In this document: positions 42,866 through 52,388 of the stretch, one piece after another
How positions within the stretch are numbered: the stretch's first letter is position 1
Layout of the letters: each line of letters opens with the position of its first letter
Assembly: GCF_019392245.1 (NCBI RefSeq)
Contig: NZ_JAHXRL010000004.1
Coordinates: 310,001 to 374,000, forward strand
Source: Sulfitobacter sp. CW3
Lineage (GTDB): Bacteria > Pseudomonadota > Alphaproteobacteria > Rhodobacterales > Rhodobacteraceae
DNA: 64,000 nucleotides
Direction of reading: 5' to 3'
Position numbers and translations under genes: made by a program
Notes under the pieces: generated by a model
Databases searched by the model: none
Told to the model about the DNA's origin: nothing
Seen by the model: only the letters and a program-made list of their open reading frames with translations

Positions 42866-43992
42866 TGCGGATTGCCGTCCTTTTTCTGCTGATCTGGCCT
42901 TTGGGTGCTTTTGCGCAGACCCAGGCGGCCGATCAGGCGCGCCGTGCGATGGGCGATCTTGAACGGGCATCCGCGAAACTGGATGCCGCAGAGGGTGCCC
43001 GTGACCGGGTTCAGGCGTTGACTCAAACGATCCAAGCGTTCGAGGTCGGATTGGGTGCCATGCGTGAAGGGCTGCGCCAAGCCGCGATAAACGAGGCCCA
43101 GCTTAGCAAACGGCTGGAGGCCCGCGACGGCGAGGTGGCGCAGTTGCTGGGCGTGTTGCAAAGCATCGGTGGCAATCCATCGCCAACGTTATTTTTGCAT
43201 CCCGCCGGCCCCATTGGCACGGCCCGCGCTGGCATGTTGCTGGCCGAATTGACGCCTGCATTGAATGCCCGCGCTGACAAGCTGCGGCAGGATTTGGAAG
43301 ACGTGCAAACCCTGCGGGCGCTGCAAACGGATGCTGCGCAGCGGCTTCAAGACGGGTTGACGGAAATACAGCGCGCCCGCACCGAGCTGAACAAAGCCAT
43401 GGCCAACCGCACCGAGCTGCCCACGCGGTTCACAGAAGACCCGGTGCGCACGGCGATCTTGATCTCGACGTCGGAAACGTTGTCAGGCTTTGCCAGCGGT
43501 CTATCGGAAATGACGACCGACCAGATTGCACCCGCCCCCTTGCACATCGATGGCCAAGTGGGAGAGTTGCCTTTGCCGGTGCAAGGCCTTGTTTTGCGCG
43601 CTGCCAACGAGGCGGACGCGGCAGGCGTCGTCCGCCCCGGCATGATACTGGCAACGCGGCCCCGTGCCATTGTGACCACTCCGACAGCAGCAACAATCCG
43701 CTATACTGGCGAGCTTTTGGATCTTGGCAACGTGATCATCCTTGAGCCGCGCGCAAATACCCTATTTGTGTTGGCAGGCTTGGATACGGTCTATGGTACG
43801 GCGGGTCAGGTGATCGCGGCGGGAACGCCGATTGGTCTGATGGGGGCACCGTCGTTAAGCAGTGATAATGCCTTGTCACCTATTAGTGATGGGGCTGGTG
43901 TCGAGCGTTCAGAAACGCTCTACATAGAAGTAAGAGAGAATAATATCCCACAGGACCCGGCAGAATGGTTCCTAACCGACAAGGATGAATGA
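42862..43992 (+). CDS. EnvC-like murein hydrolase activator
   Basis: 376 residues from the ATG at 42862. A signal peptide (MMRIAVLFLLIWPLGAFAQ) is followed by a long coiled coil (residues 20-220) and a C-terminal LytM (M23) domain with GELLDLGNVIILEPRANTLFVLAGLDTVYGTAGQVIAAGTPIGLMG. The zinc ligands of active M23 peptidases (HxxxD and HxH) are not visible, as in E. coli EnvC, which activates amidases rather than cutting peptidoglycan itself. Likely role: cell separation. It is between gpmI and ctpA. Confidence 0.85.
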   Translation: MMRIAVLFLLIWPLGAFAQTQAADQARRAMGDLERASAKLDAAEGARDRVQALTQTIQAFEVGLGAMREGLRQAAINEAQLSKRLEARDGEVAQLLGVLQSIGGNPSPTLFLHPAGPIGTARAGMLLAELTPALNARADKLRQDLEDVQTLRALQTDAAQRLQDGLTEIQRARTELNKAMANRTELPTRFTEDPVRTAILISTSETLSGFASGLSEMTTDQIAPAPLHIDGQVGELPLPVQGLVLRAANEADAAGVVRPGMILATRPRAIVTTPTAATIRYTGELLDLGNVIILEPRANTLFVLAGLDTVYGTAGQVIAAGTPIGLMGAPSLSSDNALSPISDGAGVERSETLYIEVRENNIPQDPAEWFLTDKDE

Positions 43993-43996
43993 GCAT

Positions 43997-45334
43997 ATGA
44001 AGAAATTTGTGATGGCCGCCGTTGGTGGCACGCTGGCAGGCGTGATCGCAACGACGCAAATCGCGGGCCCTTTGCTGGCGCAGGAAGCCGTTAAAACCAG
44101 CAATGTCTATGAGCAGCTCGATTTGTTTGGCGACATTTTCGAACGCATCCGCGCCCAATATGTTGAGGAAGTCGACACAGAGGAACTGATCGAGGCTGCG
44201 ATCAACGGGATGCTGACGTCCCTTGATCCGCATTCCAGCTATCTGTCGCCCAAGGACGCGCTGAAGATGCGCGACCAGACCCGCGGTGAATTTGGCGGGT
44301 TGGGCATCGAGGTCACCCAGGAGGAAGGCTTTGTCAAAGTCGTCTCGCCGATTGACGAAACACCTGCCTCTGAGGCGGGGATCGAGGCTGGTGATTTTAT
44401 CACGCATGTCGACGGAGAAAGCCTGCTGGGTCTGACGTTGGATGATGCGGTTGAATTGATGCGCGGGCCGGTTGGCTCAGAAATCGTTATCACCGTCGTG
44501 CGCGAAGGCGAGAGCGAGCCGTTTGACGTGTCCCTGATCCGCGACACGATCCAGTTGACTGCCGTACGCAGCCGCACGGTCGGCAACGCGGTCGTGATGC
44601 GTGTCACGACGTTCAACGAACAAACCTATCCCAAGCTTAAGGAAGGTCTGGAAGAACAGATCGAAGCCGCCGGTGGTATCGACAAGGTCAGCGGCATCGT
44701 CATCGATCTGCGCAACAACCCGGGCGGTTTGCTGAACCAGGCCATCGCCGTTTCGGATGCGTTCCTTGAGGAAGGCGAGATCGTCAGCACACGTGGCCGC
44801 GACGCAGCCGACAGTGACCGGACCAACGCCACACCCGGTGATCTGGCGCAAGGCAAACCCATTGTTGTGTTGATCAACGGCGGGTCTGCATCCGCGTCCG
44901 AGATTGTCGCGGGCGCGTTGCAAGATCACCATCGCGCGATTGTTGTGGGCACCAAAAGCTTTGGCAAGGGGTCGGTTCAGACCATCATGCCATTGCGCGG
45001 GGATAGCGCCATGCGCCTGACCACCGCACGGTATTATACGCCGTCGGGCCGGTCTATTCAGGCAGTTGGTGTATCGCCTGATATCGTTGTCGCGCAGCCT
45101 CCGCTCAAGCCTGCTGGTGAAGAGGATGATGCCGCAAACAGCCGCCCTCTGCGGTCAGAGGCCGACCTGCGCGGGAGCCTGAACAACGACAGCCTGACAG
45201 AAGACGAGATCGAGCAGATCATGGCGGATCGTGAAAAGGCCGAAGAAGCGGCGGCTTTGCGGGAAGAGGATTACCAATTGGCCTATGCGATTGACATCCT
45301 CAAGGGGCTGTCCGCTTTGGGTCCCAAGAACTGA
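43997..45334 (+). CDS. ctpA: Carboxy-terminal processing protease CtpA (S41)
   Basis: 445 residues from the ATG at 43997 (an upstream in-frame ATG at 43985 overlaps the previous stop). Signal peptide KKFVMAAVGGTLAGVIATTQIAGPLLAQ, PDZ domain (GGLGIEVTQEEGFVKVVSP...GIEAGDFITHVDGESLLG), and the serine protease core with the nucleophile in INGGSASASEIVAGAL and the lysine in GTKSFGKGSVQT. It trims periplasmic proteins, including cell-wall hydrolases, which fits the adjacent EnvC-like gene. Confidence 0.95.
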   Translation: MKKFVMAAVGGTLAGVIATTQIAGPLLAQEAVKTSNVYEQLDLFGDIFERIRAQYVEEVDTEELIEAAINGMLTSLDPHSSYLSPKDALKMRDQTRGEFGGLGIEVTQEEGFVKVVSPIDETPASEAGIEAGDFITHVDGESLLGLTLDDAVELMRGPVGSEIVITVVREGESEPFDVSLIRDTIQLTAVRSRTVGNAVVMRVTTFNEQTYPKLKEGLEEQIEAAGGIDKVSGIVIDLRNNPGGLLNQAIAVSDAFLEEGEIVSTRGRDAADSDRTNATPGDLAQGKPIVVLINGGSASASEIVAGALQDHHRAIVVGTKSFGKGSVQTIMPLRGDSAMRLTTARYYTPSGRSIQAVGVSPDIVVAQPPLKPAGEEDDAANSRPLRSEADLRGSLNNDSLTEDEIEQIMADREKAEEAAALREEDYQLAYAIDILKGLSALGPKN

Positions 45335-45375
45335 TCCTCAAGGGCACGATAGCCTTTGCAGGTTGAATGAAAACG

Positions 45376-45405
45376 AAAGGCCGCCCCATGATAGGGCGGC
45401 CTTTT
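45376..45405. terminator. Intrinsic terminator after ctpA
   Basis: GGCCGCCC (45379-45386) and GGGCGGCC (45394-45401) form an eight-pair stem with a seven-base loop, flanked by AAA on the left and TTTT on the right, so it can work in both directions. It ends the gpmI-ctpA operon. Confidence 0.88.
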
Positions 45406-45422
45406 CGCTGCGCGGCATAGAA

Positions 45423-45442
45423 AAAATGCTGCGCAGCATTTT
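45423..45442. repeat. 20-bp perfect palindrome
   Basis: AAAATGCTGCGCAGCATTTT is a perfect self-complement just after the ctpA terminator. It lies in a 200-bp gap that otherwise holds only GGGGC/GCCCC arms (45520-45524 with 45533-45537) next to the stop of the following minus-strand gene. It may be an interspersed palindromic element, a second terminator or a protein-binding site. Confidence 0.6.
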
Positions 45443-45537
45443 GCGCGGTCAGACAGCTTGCGAAGCGACGAAATTCGCCTTCTGCATAGCGCAGCCGAGG
45501 GACTAAATTGGGAGGGTCAGGGGCGCGATACGGCCCC

Positions 45538-45909
45538 TTAGGTTGTTTCGATGCAATGCCGACGGAATGCGCGTTTCAACATCTCAAGCTCGGCGCGGAG
45601 CAGTTCCAGCTCTGCCCGCTGATCGATGTTGGTCACGTCATCCCCGATAATGACGATGTCGCCGATTTTCTGACCGGCCTCACTGTCGGTGACCAGAATA
45701 ACGTGAATACCATCCGCAATCGCGGTCGCAGGCACGGGGATGGTCAAAGACCAGTGGTCTGCCGTGTCGCTTTTGGCCAGTTTGAAATCCGGTACATTCA
45801 CGTTGTCATGGGTGACGGCGATGTCGGGCTTGTCGTCACCCGAACCAGAGATGATGCCCTGCCACATCCCTTCAAGCATGCGGGTTTTGGTCAGTTTCAA
45901 AGTGCTCAT
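45538..45909 (-). CDS. Conserved hypothetical protein, 123 residues
   Basis: Soluble protein, mostly beta (LKLTKTRMLEGMWQGIISGSGDDKPDIAVTHDNV...DGIHVILVTDSEAGQKIGDIVIIGDD) with a C-terminal helix rich in Glu, Leu and Arg (AELELLRAELEMLKRAFRRH) that could form a coiled coil. I do not recognise a named family. Ten bases downstream of the next gene on the same strand, so likely cotranscribed with it. Confidence 0.7.
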   Translation of the reverse strand: MSTLKLTKTRMLEGMWQGIISGSGDDKPDIAVTHDNVNVPDFKLAKSDTADHWSLTIPVPATAIADGIHVILVTDSEAGQKIGDIVIIGDDVTNIDQRAELELLRAELEMLKRAFRRHCIETT

Positions 45910-45919
45910 CCAAAAACTC

Positions 45920-46693
45920 CTAAAGCTGGGCGCGGGGCCGACGCGAGAATGTTAGATCACGCAAAATGATTTCGTTCATTTCGGGGCCCTCAAAAATCAG
46001 ATCGATCCACGCCTTTTCCACCCGCTTTTCGTTTATGGTGGAATAGGCCAGATCGAATTCGACCATCACGTCCGGTTGATGAACGGGTAGTTCGCGGACG
46101 ATTTGTTCGGTGTTCGGCCCATGGCGAATATTCAATCGCGCAAATATCTCGATTGGTTTTTCCATCTCGACGATGGTGCGCATCTGCAAAAGATGTGTGC
46201 GTTTCAAACCTTCGACGCAGCCATCCGGCAGATCCAGAACAATCGAAAGGAACGACCCGTCAAATCGAAAAACATCAAGGCGCAGGCCGTAAGGGGCCAG
46301 GTCTTCCTCGCGCAGGTTGCGCAATTGCCGGATGCCCAGTTCTGACAATGAGCAATCGTGGAAAACGGTTACTTCATCGCCGAGTTTTGCCTTTGGTTTA
46401 ACCGAGGACAGACCCTGCACAGGCAGCGGGACACGCCACAACATAGGACGCCAAAACCAGTCCGTATCATGTGGCTTGCTGAACTTTGTAGAGCCCACGA
46501 TGGGCAGTGCCGTGCGTTCTTGGGCGGCTTGAATAAAGCTGTCCAGCCGCGTCTTTAATGCCCAAGCTTCCTGAGTTTGCCGCCGTAGTGTTTCCAAGGG
46601 AACATCGGTCGCTTTCTGGGCATTACGCGCCCATTTCCGCAAAACCCATTTAGATAATGCGGCGTTCAAAAGCTGAGTGCCAAATTTGGCCAT
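45920..46693 (-). CDS. DUF6478-like conserved protein
   Basis: 257 residues without membrane helices or signal peptide. N-terminal basic helix (LSKWVLRKWARNAQKA), then a beta-rich domain with TDWFWRPMLWRVPLP, VFHDCSLSELGIRQLRN and FEGPEMNEIILRDLTFSRRPRAQL at the end. I believe it belongs to the family labelled DUF6478 in Rhodobacteraceae, based on memory of the sequence, not a search. Function unknown. Confidence 0.65.
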   Translation of the reverse strand: MAKFGTQLLNAALSKWVLRKWARNAQKATDVPLETLRRQTQEAWALKTRLDSFIQAAQERTALPIVGSTKFSKPHDTDWFWRPMLWRVPLPVQGLSSVKPKAKLGDEVTVFHDCSLSELGIRQLRNLREEDLAPYGLRLDVFRFDGSFLSIVLDLPDGCVEGLKRTHLLQMRTIVEMEKPIEIFARLNIRHGPNTEQIVRELPVHQPDVMVEFDLAYSTINEKRVEKAWIDLIFEGPEMNEIILRDLTFSRRPRAQL

Positions 46694-46788
46694 ATGTGCC
46701 TGCTGCCCCGTTTTTCGGTAGTCGATGTCGCAGAACTCTATCCTTTGAAGCGCATTGGTTCAAATGAATTGCCGCATGGGTTGGGTGG

Positions 46789-47391
46789 TCAGTTTCCGAG
46801 CGGTGCTTCTTTCGCAGTCTTCGGTGTTGCTTGGATGCTGTTCTCTGCCAGTTTGATCAAGATATCGTGGCCGGCATTGGTGGTGATCACGCCATTTTCG
46901 GGTCCGTAAACCGCAATCCCTGCAATCTTGTTGCTGATGCGCGCAGCACCACGCCAATGGGTCGGTGAAAGACCCCCAACCGGTATTTTTCCGACGGCGC
47001 GGAAGGTGACTATATCCTTGGTCGCCTTAACGGTGGTGATGTTTTTTAGCCCGCTGGCAGCGGCGATCTCTTTTGCCGAGGGCAGCGTTCCAGTATCGGT
47101 ATCCGCCAAGCTGATGGTAATCAGCCCAAGCGGCGCAGACCCGGCAGCGGCACGCGCCCCCAAAAGATCGCAGCCCATCATCACCAGAAAGTCGGAGGTT
47201 AGGCTGGCCTGATCAATGCAAAACCCGGATGGCGCGACCAGAACCGCGCCCCCGGCCATCACACCCCGTGTCACGGGCGCAGTGGATGTGTTTTTTGAAA
47301 CGAGGCTGAATTGACCCTGATCAGCTTCGCAAGCTGTCAGGGTCATAAATCCAATCGCGGCTACCGAACCTTTAAAGGTCCATGTAGTCAT
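46789..47391 (-). CDS. Putative lipoprotein
   Basis: 200 residues from the ATG at 47391. The N-terminus has a lipoprotein signal with lipobox LTAC ([19 protein letters not shown]). The rest is a small mixed domain containing two cysteines (SGFCIDQ and [25 protein letters not shown]). No named family recognised. It begins inside the last 20 bp of ilvD, so it is translated from the ilvD mRNA or a promoter within it. Confidence 0.75.
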   Translation of the reverse strand: MTTWTFKGSVAAIGFMTLTACEADQGQFSLVSKNTSTAPVTRGVMAGGAVLVAPSGFCIDQASLTSDFLVMMGCDLLGARAAAGSAPLGLITISLADTDTGTLPSAKEIAAASGLKNITTVKATKDIVTFRAVGKIPVGGLSPTHWRGAARISNKIAGIAVYGPENGVITTNAGHDILIKLAENSIQATPKTAKEAPLGN

Positions 47392-49138
47392 GGGTTTCCG
47401 CCTTTGCACCGGGATGCGTCACGGCACCCAGATAGGTTGGGCCAACAAGCTGCGCGTATTTCCACAATGCACCGCTTTGGTAGTTGGTTTTACGTGCACC
47501 CGGCCATGCGGCTTTGCGCTTGGCCATTTCCTCGTCACTTACGTCAACGCTGATGGACCCCTCGATGGCGTTCAGGGTGATCATATCGCCCTCTTGCAGC
47601 AGGGCGATAGGCCCTCCGTATGCCGCTTCGGGTCCGACATGGCCCACGCAAAAGCCGCGTGTGGCCCCCGAGAAGCGACCGTCGGTGATCAACGCGACTT
47701 TTTTACCCATGCCCTGACCGGACAGGGCCGCTGTTGTCGCCAGCATTTCACGCATGCCGGGGCCGCCAGCCGGACCTTCGTTGCGGATAACGAACACGTC
47801 ACCCTCTTTGTAGGCGCGGTTTTGGACGGCTTCGAACGCGTCTTGCTCGCACTCAAAGATCAACGCAGGGCCGGTAAAGACGATGTCTTCCTCGGACATA
47901 CCAGCGATTTTCACGATGGCACCTTCGGGGGCAAGGTTGCCTTTGAGGCCGACAACGCCGCCGGTCTTGCTGATGGGATCGGAAATAGCGTGGATGACTT
48001 TGCCGTCTGCCTCGCGTTCGATCATGTCCAGCTCTTCGCCGATGGAGCGACCCGAAGCTGTGATACAATCGGTGTGGATCAGACCCGCTTTGCGCAGTTC
48101 TTTCATCACAACGGGCACACCGCCCGCGTCATACAGGTCTTTTGCAACATGCGAGCCGCCCGGCTTCATGTCGACAAAGTAAGGGGTGTCGCGGAAGATT
48201 TCGCAAACGTCATCAAGGAAGAAATCAATGCCAGCTTCGTGTGCCATCGCAGGCAGGTGCAGGCCAGCATTGGTCGAACCGCCAGTACACGCGACGATAC
48301 GCGCCGCGTTTTCGAACGCTTGGCGGGTGCAGATGTCGCGGGCGCGAATATTCTTTTCGATCAGGTTCATGACCGCTTCGCCGGACGCTTCGGCATAGGC
48401 ATCGCGGGAAACATAAGGGGCTGGCATGCCCGACGAATTCATCAGCGCAAGGCCGATTGCCTCGGACACACAGGCCATTGTGTTGGCGGTGAACTGACCG
48501 CCACAGGCACCTGCGGTCGGGCAGGCGACACGCTCAAGAATCTCAAGTGCGGCCTGTGACATGGTGCCGTTCTGGAAATTACCAACCGCTTCGAACATGT
48601 CTTGGACGGTCAAATCGCGGCTTGCGAAATCTGCAGGCACGTCTGCACCTTCGGGCGCTTTGCCCGGCAGGATCGACCCACCGTACAAAAAGACAGACGG
48701 AACGTTCAGACGGATCATTGCCATCATCATGCCCGGCAGGGATTTGTCACAACCGGCAAGACCCACAATCGCGTCATAACAGTGGCCGCGCATGGTCAGT
48801 TCGACCGTGTCGGCAATCGCCTCGCGCGAAGCAAGCGATGACCGCATGCCTTCGTGGCCCATCGCGATACCGTCGGTTACCGTGATGGTGGTGAATTCGC
48901 GTGGCGTACCTTGTTGGGCGCGCACGCCGATTTTGACCGCTTGGGCCTGACGGTTCAGCGAGATGTTACAAGGCGCGGCCTCGTTCCAGCAGGTGGCAAC
49001 GCCAACAAGCGGCTGGTGAATTTCTTCTTCGGTCATCCCCATAGCATAGTAATATGACCGGTGCGGCGCGCGCTCTGGTCCTTCGGTTACGTGCCGGCTT
49101 GGCAATTTGGATTTATCAAAACGGTTGTTGGTGGACAT
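47372..49138 (-). CDS. ilvD: Dihydroxy-acid dehydratase
   Basis: 588 residues from the ATG at 49138, with AGGGAGG seven bases upstream. Conserved regions: [63 protein letters not shown] and [20 protein letters not shown]. The three cysteines that bind the iron-sulfur cluster are all present. It makes the 2-keto acid precursors of valine, isoleucine and leucine. Stand-alone gene apart from the trailing lipoprotein; divergent from the ABC-like fusion gene. Confidence 0.97.
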   Translation of the reverse strand: MSTNNRFDKSKLPSRHVTEGPERAPHRSYYYAMGMTEEEIHQPLVGVATCWNEAAPCNISLNRQAQAVKIGVRAQQGTPREFTTITVTDGIAMGHEGMRSSLASREAIADTVELTMRGHCYDAIVGLAGCDKSLPGMMMAMIRLNVPSVFLYGGSILPGKAPEGADVPADFASRDLTVQDMFEAVGNFQNGTMSQAALEILERVACPTAGACGGQFTANTMACVSEAIGLALMNSSGMPAPYVSRDAYAEASGEAVMNLIEKNIRARDICTRQAFENAARIVACTGGSTNAGLHLPAMAHEAGIDFFLDDVCEIFRDTPYFVDMKPGGSHVAKDLYDAGGVPVVMKELRKAGLIHTDCITASGRSIGEELDMIEREADGKVIHAISDPISKTGGVVGLKGNLAPEGAIVKIAGMSEEDIVFTGPALIFECEQDAFEAVQNRAYKEGDVFVIRNEGPAGGPGMREMLATTAALSGQGMGKKVALITDGRFSGATRGFCVGHVGPEAAYGGPIALLQEGDMITLNAIEGSISVDVSDEEMAKRKAAWPGARKTNYQSGALWKYAQLVGPTYLGAVTHPGAKAETHDYMDL

Positions 49139-49289
49139 CAGCACGCCTCCCTGATTGGACATTTACACCGGAATAGCCATCCAGCCGTTTCGCTGCAAGG
49201 CTCAAGCGGTCGGTTGAATAGAGTGCCGTGTGGCCTTAGGTTCTCTCGGACCCCCAGGCGTGACGCCTGCCCAGCGAAAGTGGACCCGC

Positions 49290-52200
49290 ATGGAGCGATC
49301 GATTTTTTCCTTTATATGGAAATATTCTAGCCGAGATCAGATCGTTCTTTTGATCCTGACACTTGTCACCTTCCCCTTTCTTTACATCACACTTGAGCTG
49401 CCCAAGCGCATTATCAACGATGCCATCGGTGCAGAATCGAACGCGATCAACGTCTTTGGCGTTGAACTGACTCAGGTGCAGTTCCTGCTGACTTTGTGTT
49501 TTGCTTATCTGGCATCAGTCTTGGTGCACGGTCTGATGAAAATGCGGCTGAACACGATGAAGGGCGTTTTGTCCGAGCGGCTTTTGCGGCGGTTCCGGTA
49601 TCAGCTGATTTCACGGATGATGCGGTTTCCGCGCAGCTATTACAGCAACACAAGCCAAGGCGAGCTGGTGTCGATGGTCACATCAGAGGCCGAGCCGATG
49701 GGCGGGTTGATGGGTGACGCGGTTGCCCAACCGGTGTTCCAAGCGGGTCAAATGCTGATCATCTTGTTGTTTTTGTTTATACAATCTTTTTGGTTCGGTC
49801 TGGCTGGTGTGGCGCTGATCCCATTGCAGGCCTATCTGATTCCGATGCTGCAACGGCAGATCAACCAGTTGAACAAGGCGCGGATCAAAGAGGTACGCGC
49901 CCTGTCATCCGAGATCGGTGAAACAGCGGCGGGTATCACCGATTTGCGAACAAATGGGGGCTGGCGGTTTAGGTTGGCCAAATTTACCGACCGTCTAGGA
50001 TCGCTGTTCAATATCCGTTTCCAGATCTACCAGAAAAAGTTTTTCATGAAGTTTCTCAATAACTTCATTACCCAGCTGACGCCGTTCTTCTTTTACGCCG
50101 TGGGCGGCTATCTGGTCATCGCCGGCAGCATTACGGTGGGCGCGCTTGTGGCTGCGCTTGCTGCGTACAAAGACCTATCAAGCCCGTGGAAAGAGCTGCT
50201 GACCTACTACAACCAGACGCAGGATATGGCCATCCGCTGGGAGACCGTGACCGAACGCTTTGCCCCGAACAACATGATCCCCGCGCATCTGTTCGAGGGC
50301 GAGCCCAAGGAAATTCCGCATCTAAAAGGGCCGATCACTCTGAACCATGTGTCGGTGCGCAGTCCGGACGGGAATTTGCTGCTGGACGACATTAACTTGG
50401 ACATTCCAATGGGCGCGCGCGTTGCCATCCAGATGCCCAACCAATCCGAACGCAGGGCGTTGGCCGAATTACTAACCCGAGAGATCAGCCCGACGCGCGG
50501 ATCGATAACGCTGGCCGGGCATGATCTGGCCGATTTGCATCAGGCCGTTCTGGCGGCGCGTATCGGTTACGCCCATGCGCACCCTTATCTGTTCCAGGGG
50601 ACGATCGGCGACAACCTGTTGATGTCTTTGCGTACCAGCCCGAAAACCGTGCCGTGGGACCCCAAGAAAAAGAACTGGGATGCGATCGAAGCTATCCGCG
50701 CGGGCAACAGCCCGGATAGCACCCAAGCAGATTGGCTGGACCCCGGACTGGCAGAACTGAATTCGCGCGAGGACATCAATCACTGGTGGTACCAACTGGT
50801 CAGCTCTATCGGGACCAAAGAGATCATGTTCAGACGCATGGTCACGGATTATATGGACCCGAACGACCGACCCGAGCTTGCTGAGAAAATTGTTGGCTTG
50901 CGAGATGAAATCTATGAAAGGCTTAAAAAACAGGGGCTTGATACGGCCATTTACCGGTTCGACCCTGATGAATTCAACCCGTCGCTGCCCTTGGGTGGCA
51001 ACCTGATGTTCGCGGCCCCTATACGCAGTATTTCCCAGACCGCGCTTGCAATGGAACGCAGCTTTCTGGCGATGGTTTTTGATCTGGGCCTTGCCGAACA
51101 AGGTATCGCAATCTCGCAAACCGTGGTCGAGGCGTTGCACCACACCTTTGGGCACGACGGCACGGATCACCCGTTGTTTACAGCGCTAGACATCGATGAA
51201 GAGCTGTACGAAAAATTGGTCGATATCGCGTTGCGGCGGCGTAATCAGGGGGATGAGGCGCTAAACGAGGATGAATTCGCACTGTTATTGACCGTTCCGT
51301 TCGCCTTTACCGCTGAACAGATCGGCCCGGCTTTCCCCGAACCGTTCAAGCGTGAAATTTTGGAAATTCGCAAGCATCAGGGCCAGAAGATGCGCGAGAG
51401 AACCAAAGATATGTTTGTGCCAATCGCGCCTGAAACGTATCTGCCGCGTTTCAGCATTCTGGAAAATGCGCTCTATGGGCGGATATCACAGGTCGCAGGG
51501 TTGCGGGCTGATCTGGTGATGGATGTCGTGTCGGATGTGTTCAAGGAACATGGTATGAAACAGGATGTGACGGTCAACGCATTCAATATCCCGACCCAAA
51601 TTGCCGGGTCAAATATCTCGACCGAATTTCAGGAAAGGGCGGCGTTCAGCCGTGCCGCGATTAAGAGACCAGACATAATGGTTCTGGATCAATCGCTTGC
51701 CGAGCAGGACGGGGAACGCCTGTCCATCGTGCGCGACAGACTTAGCACTTTGTTGCCGGACACCACGCAGATTTACCTTGATGCTACGTTCTCTCGGCCA
51801 GAGGAATTCGATATGTTTATCGAGATCAAAGGCGGGCGCATTGATGGTGTGGCGAAAAGCGAGGCACCGCATCACGGCGATAGCATATCGGGTGATTTGC
51901 GCCGCAAGCTGGAAATAGTCTCGCATAATGAGCTGTTCAAAAACCTTACCCCCCGAAATCAACGGCTTTTGGCGTTTGCCGCACAATGGTTCGCAGTGGC
52001 AAAGGGGCAAACGATCTTTAGTCAGGGTGAACGGCCTGATGCGGTTTATCTATGCCTTTCAGGCACAAGCGAACTGTTCTGGAAGGATGAAAACGGCGAA
52101 ATGCACCATGTATCAACGGTTGAAGAAGGCCGCCTGATCGGCGATCTTGCCGTCATTATGGACGAGCCGCGCCAGTTCGATTTTATTGCCCTTGAGGATA

Positions 52201-52388
52201 GTAAATTCATGCGGATTGGCGGCGAACAGTTCCGGTCGGTTGTTGAGAATGACAAAGTGATTTTGCTAAGCTTGCTTCGAACGGTTTCTTCGCACTTGTC
52301 GGGCGCGGCAGATCTGTTGCGTGCCGCGGCTATTGATATCCCCCGAGAGCAAAGAGAGCAGCAACCCACCAAAGGGGAAAGCAGTTGA
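49290..52388 (+). CDS. ABC exporter-like protein with degenerate ATPase and cNMP-binding domain
   Basis: 1032 residues from the ATG at 49290. Residues 1-320: an exporter-type transmembrane domain (IWKYSSRDQIVLLILTLVTF..., SYYSNTSQGELVSMVTSEAEPMGG). Residues 345-830: an ABC-like domain whose Walker A is AIQMPNQSERRAL, without glycines or the lysine, whose signature is TEFQERAAFSRA instead of LSGGQ, and whose Walker B reads IMVLDQ with glutamine for the catalytic glutamate. About 275 extra residues are inserted between the Q-loop region and the signature. Residues 885-985: a cyclic-nucleotide-binding fold (KGQTIFSQGERPDAVYLCLSG). ATP hydrolysis is unlikely. Function unknown. Confidence 0.85.
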   Translation: MERSIFSFIWKYSSRDQIVLLILTLVTFPFLYITLELPKRIINDAIGAESNAINVFGVELTQVQFLLTLCFAYLASVLVHGLMKMRLNTMKGVLSERLLRRFRYQLISRMMRFPRSYYSNTSQGELVSMVTSEAEPMGGLMGDAVAQPVFQAGQMLIILLFLFIQSFWFGLAGVALIPLQAYLIPMLQRQINQLNKARIKEVRALSSEIGETAAGITDLRTNGGWRFRLAKFTDRLGSLFNIRFQIYQKKFFMKFLNNFITQLTPFFFYAVGGYLVIAGSITVGALVAALAAYKDLSSPWKELLTYYNQTQDMAIRWETVTERFAPNNMIPAHLFEGEPKEIPHLKGPITLNHVSVRSPDGNLLLDDINLDIPMGARVAIQMPNQSERRALAELLTREISPTRGSITLAGHDLADLHQAVLAARIGYAHAHPYLFQGTIGDNLLMSLRTSPKTVPWDPKKKNWDAIEAIRAGNSPDSTQADWLDPGLAELNSREDINHWWYQLVSSIGTKEIMFRRMVTDYMDPNDRPELAEKIVGLRDEIYERLKKQGLDTAIYRFDPDEFNPSLPLGGNLMFAAPIRSISQTALAMERSFLAMVFDLGLAEQGIAISQTVVEALHHTFGHDGTDHPLFTALDIDEELYEKLVDIALRRRNQGDEALNEDEFALLLTVPFAFTAEQIGPAFPEPFKREILEIRKHQGQKMRERTKDMFVPIAPETYLPRFSILENALYGRISQVAGLRADLVMDVVSDVFKEHGMKQDVTVNAFNIPTQIAGSNISTEFQERAAFSRAAIKRPDIMVLDQSLAEQDGERLSIVRDRLSTLLPDTTQIYLDATFSRPEEFDMFIEIKGGRIDGVAKSEAPHHGDSISGDLRRKLEIVSHNELFKNLTPRNQRLLAFAAQWFAVAKGQTIFSQGERPDAVYLCLSGTSELFWKDENGEMHHVSTVEEGRLIGDLAVIMDEPRQFDFIALEDSKFMRIGGEQFRSVVENDKVILLSLLRTVSSHLSGAADLLRAAAIDIPREQREQQPTKGESS

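Noticed and set aside
45231..45506. 91-residue frame running from the ctpA end across the terminator
   Set aside because: It crosses the intrinsic terminator and the 20-bp palindrome and has no ribosome site or recognisable sequence.
47390..48559. 389-residue open frame antisense to ilvD
   Set aside because: No recognisable domain, shadow-like composition, and it lies wholly opposite the conserved ilvD.
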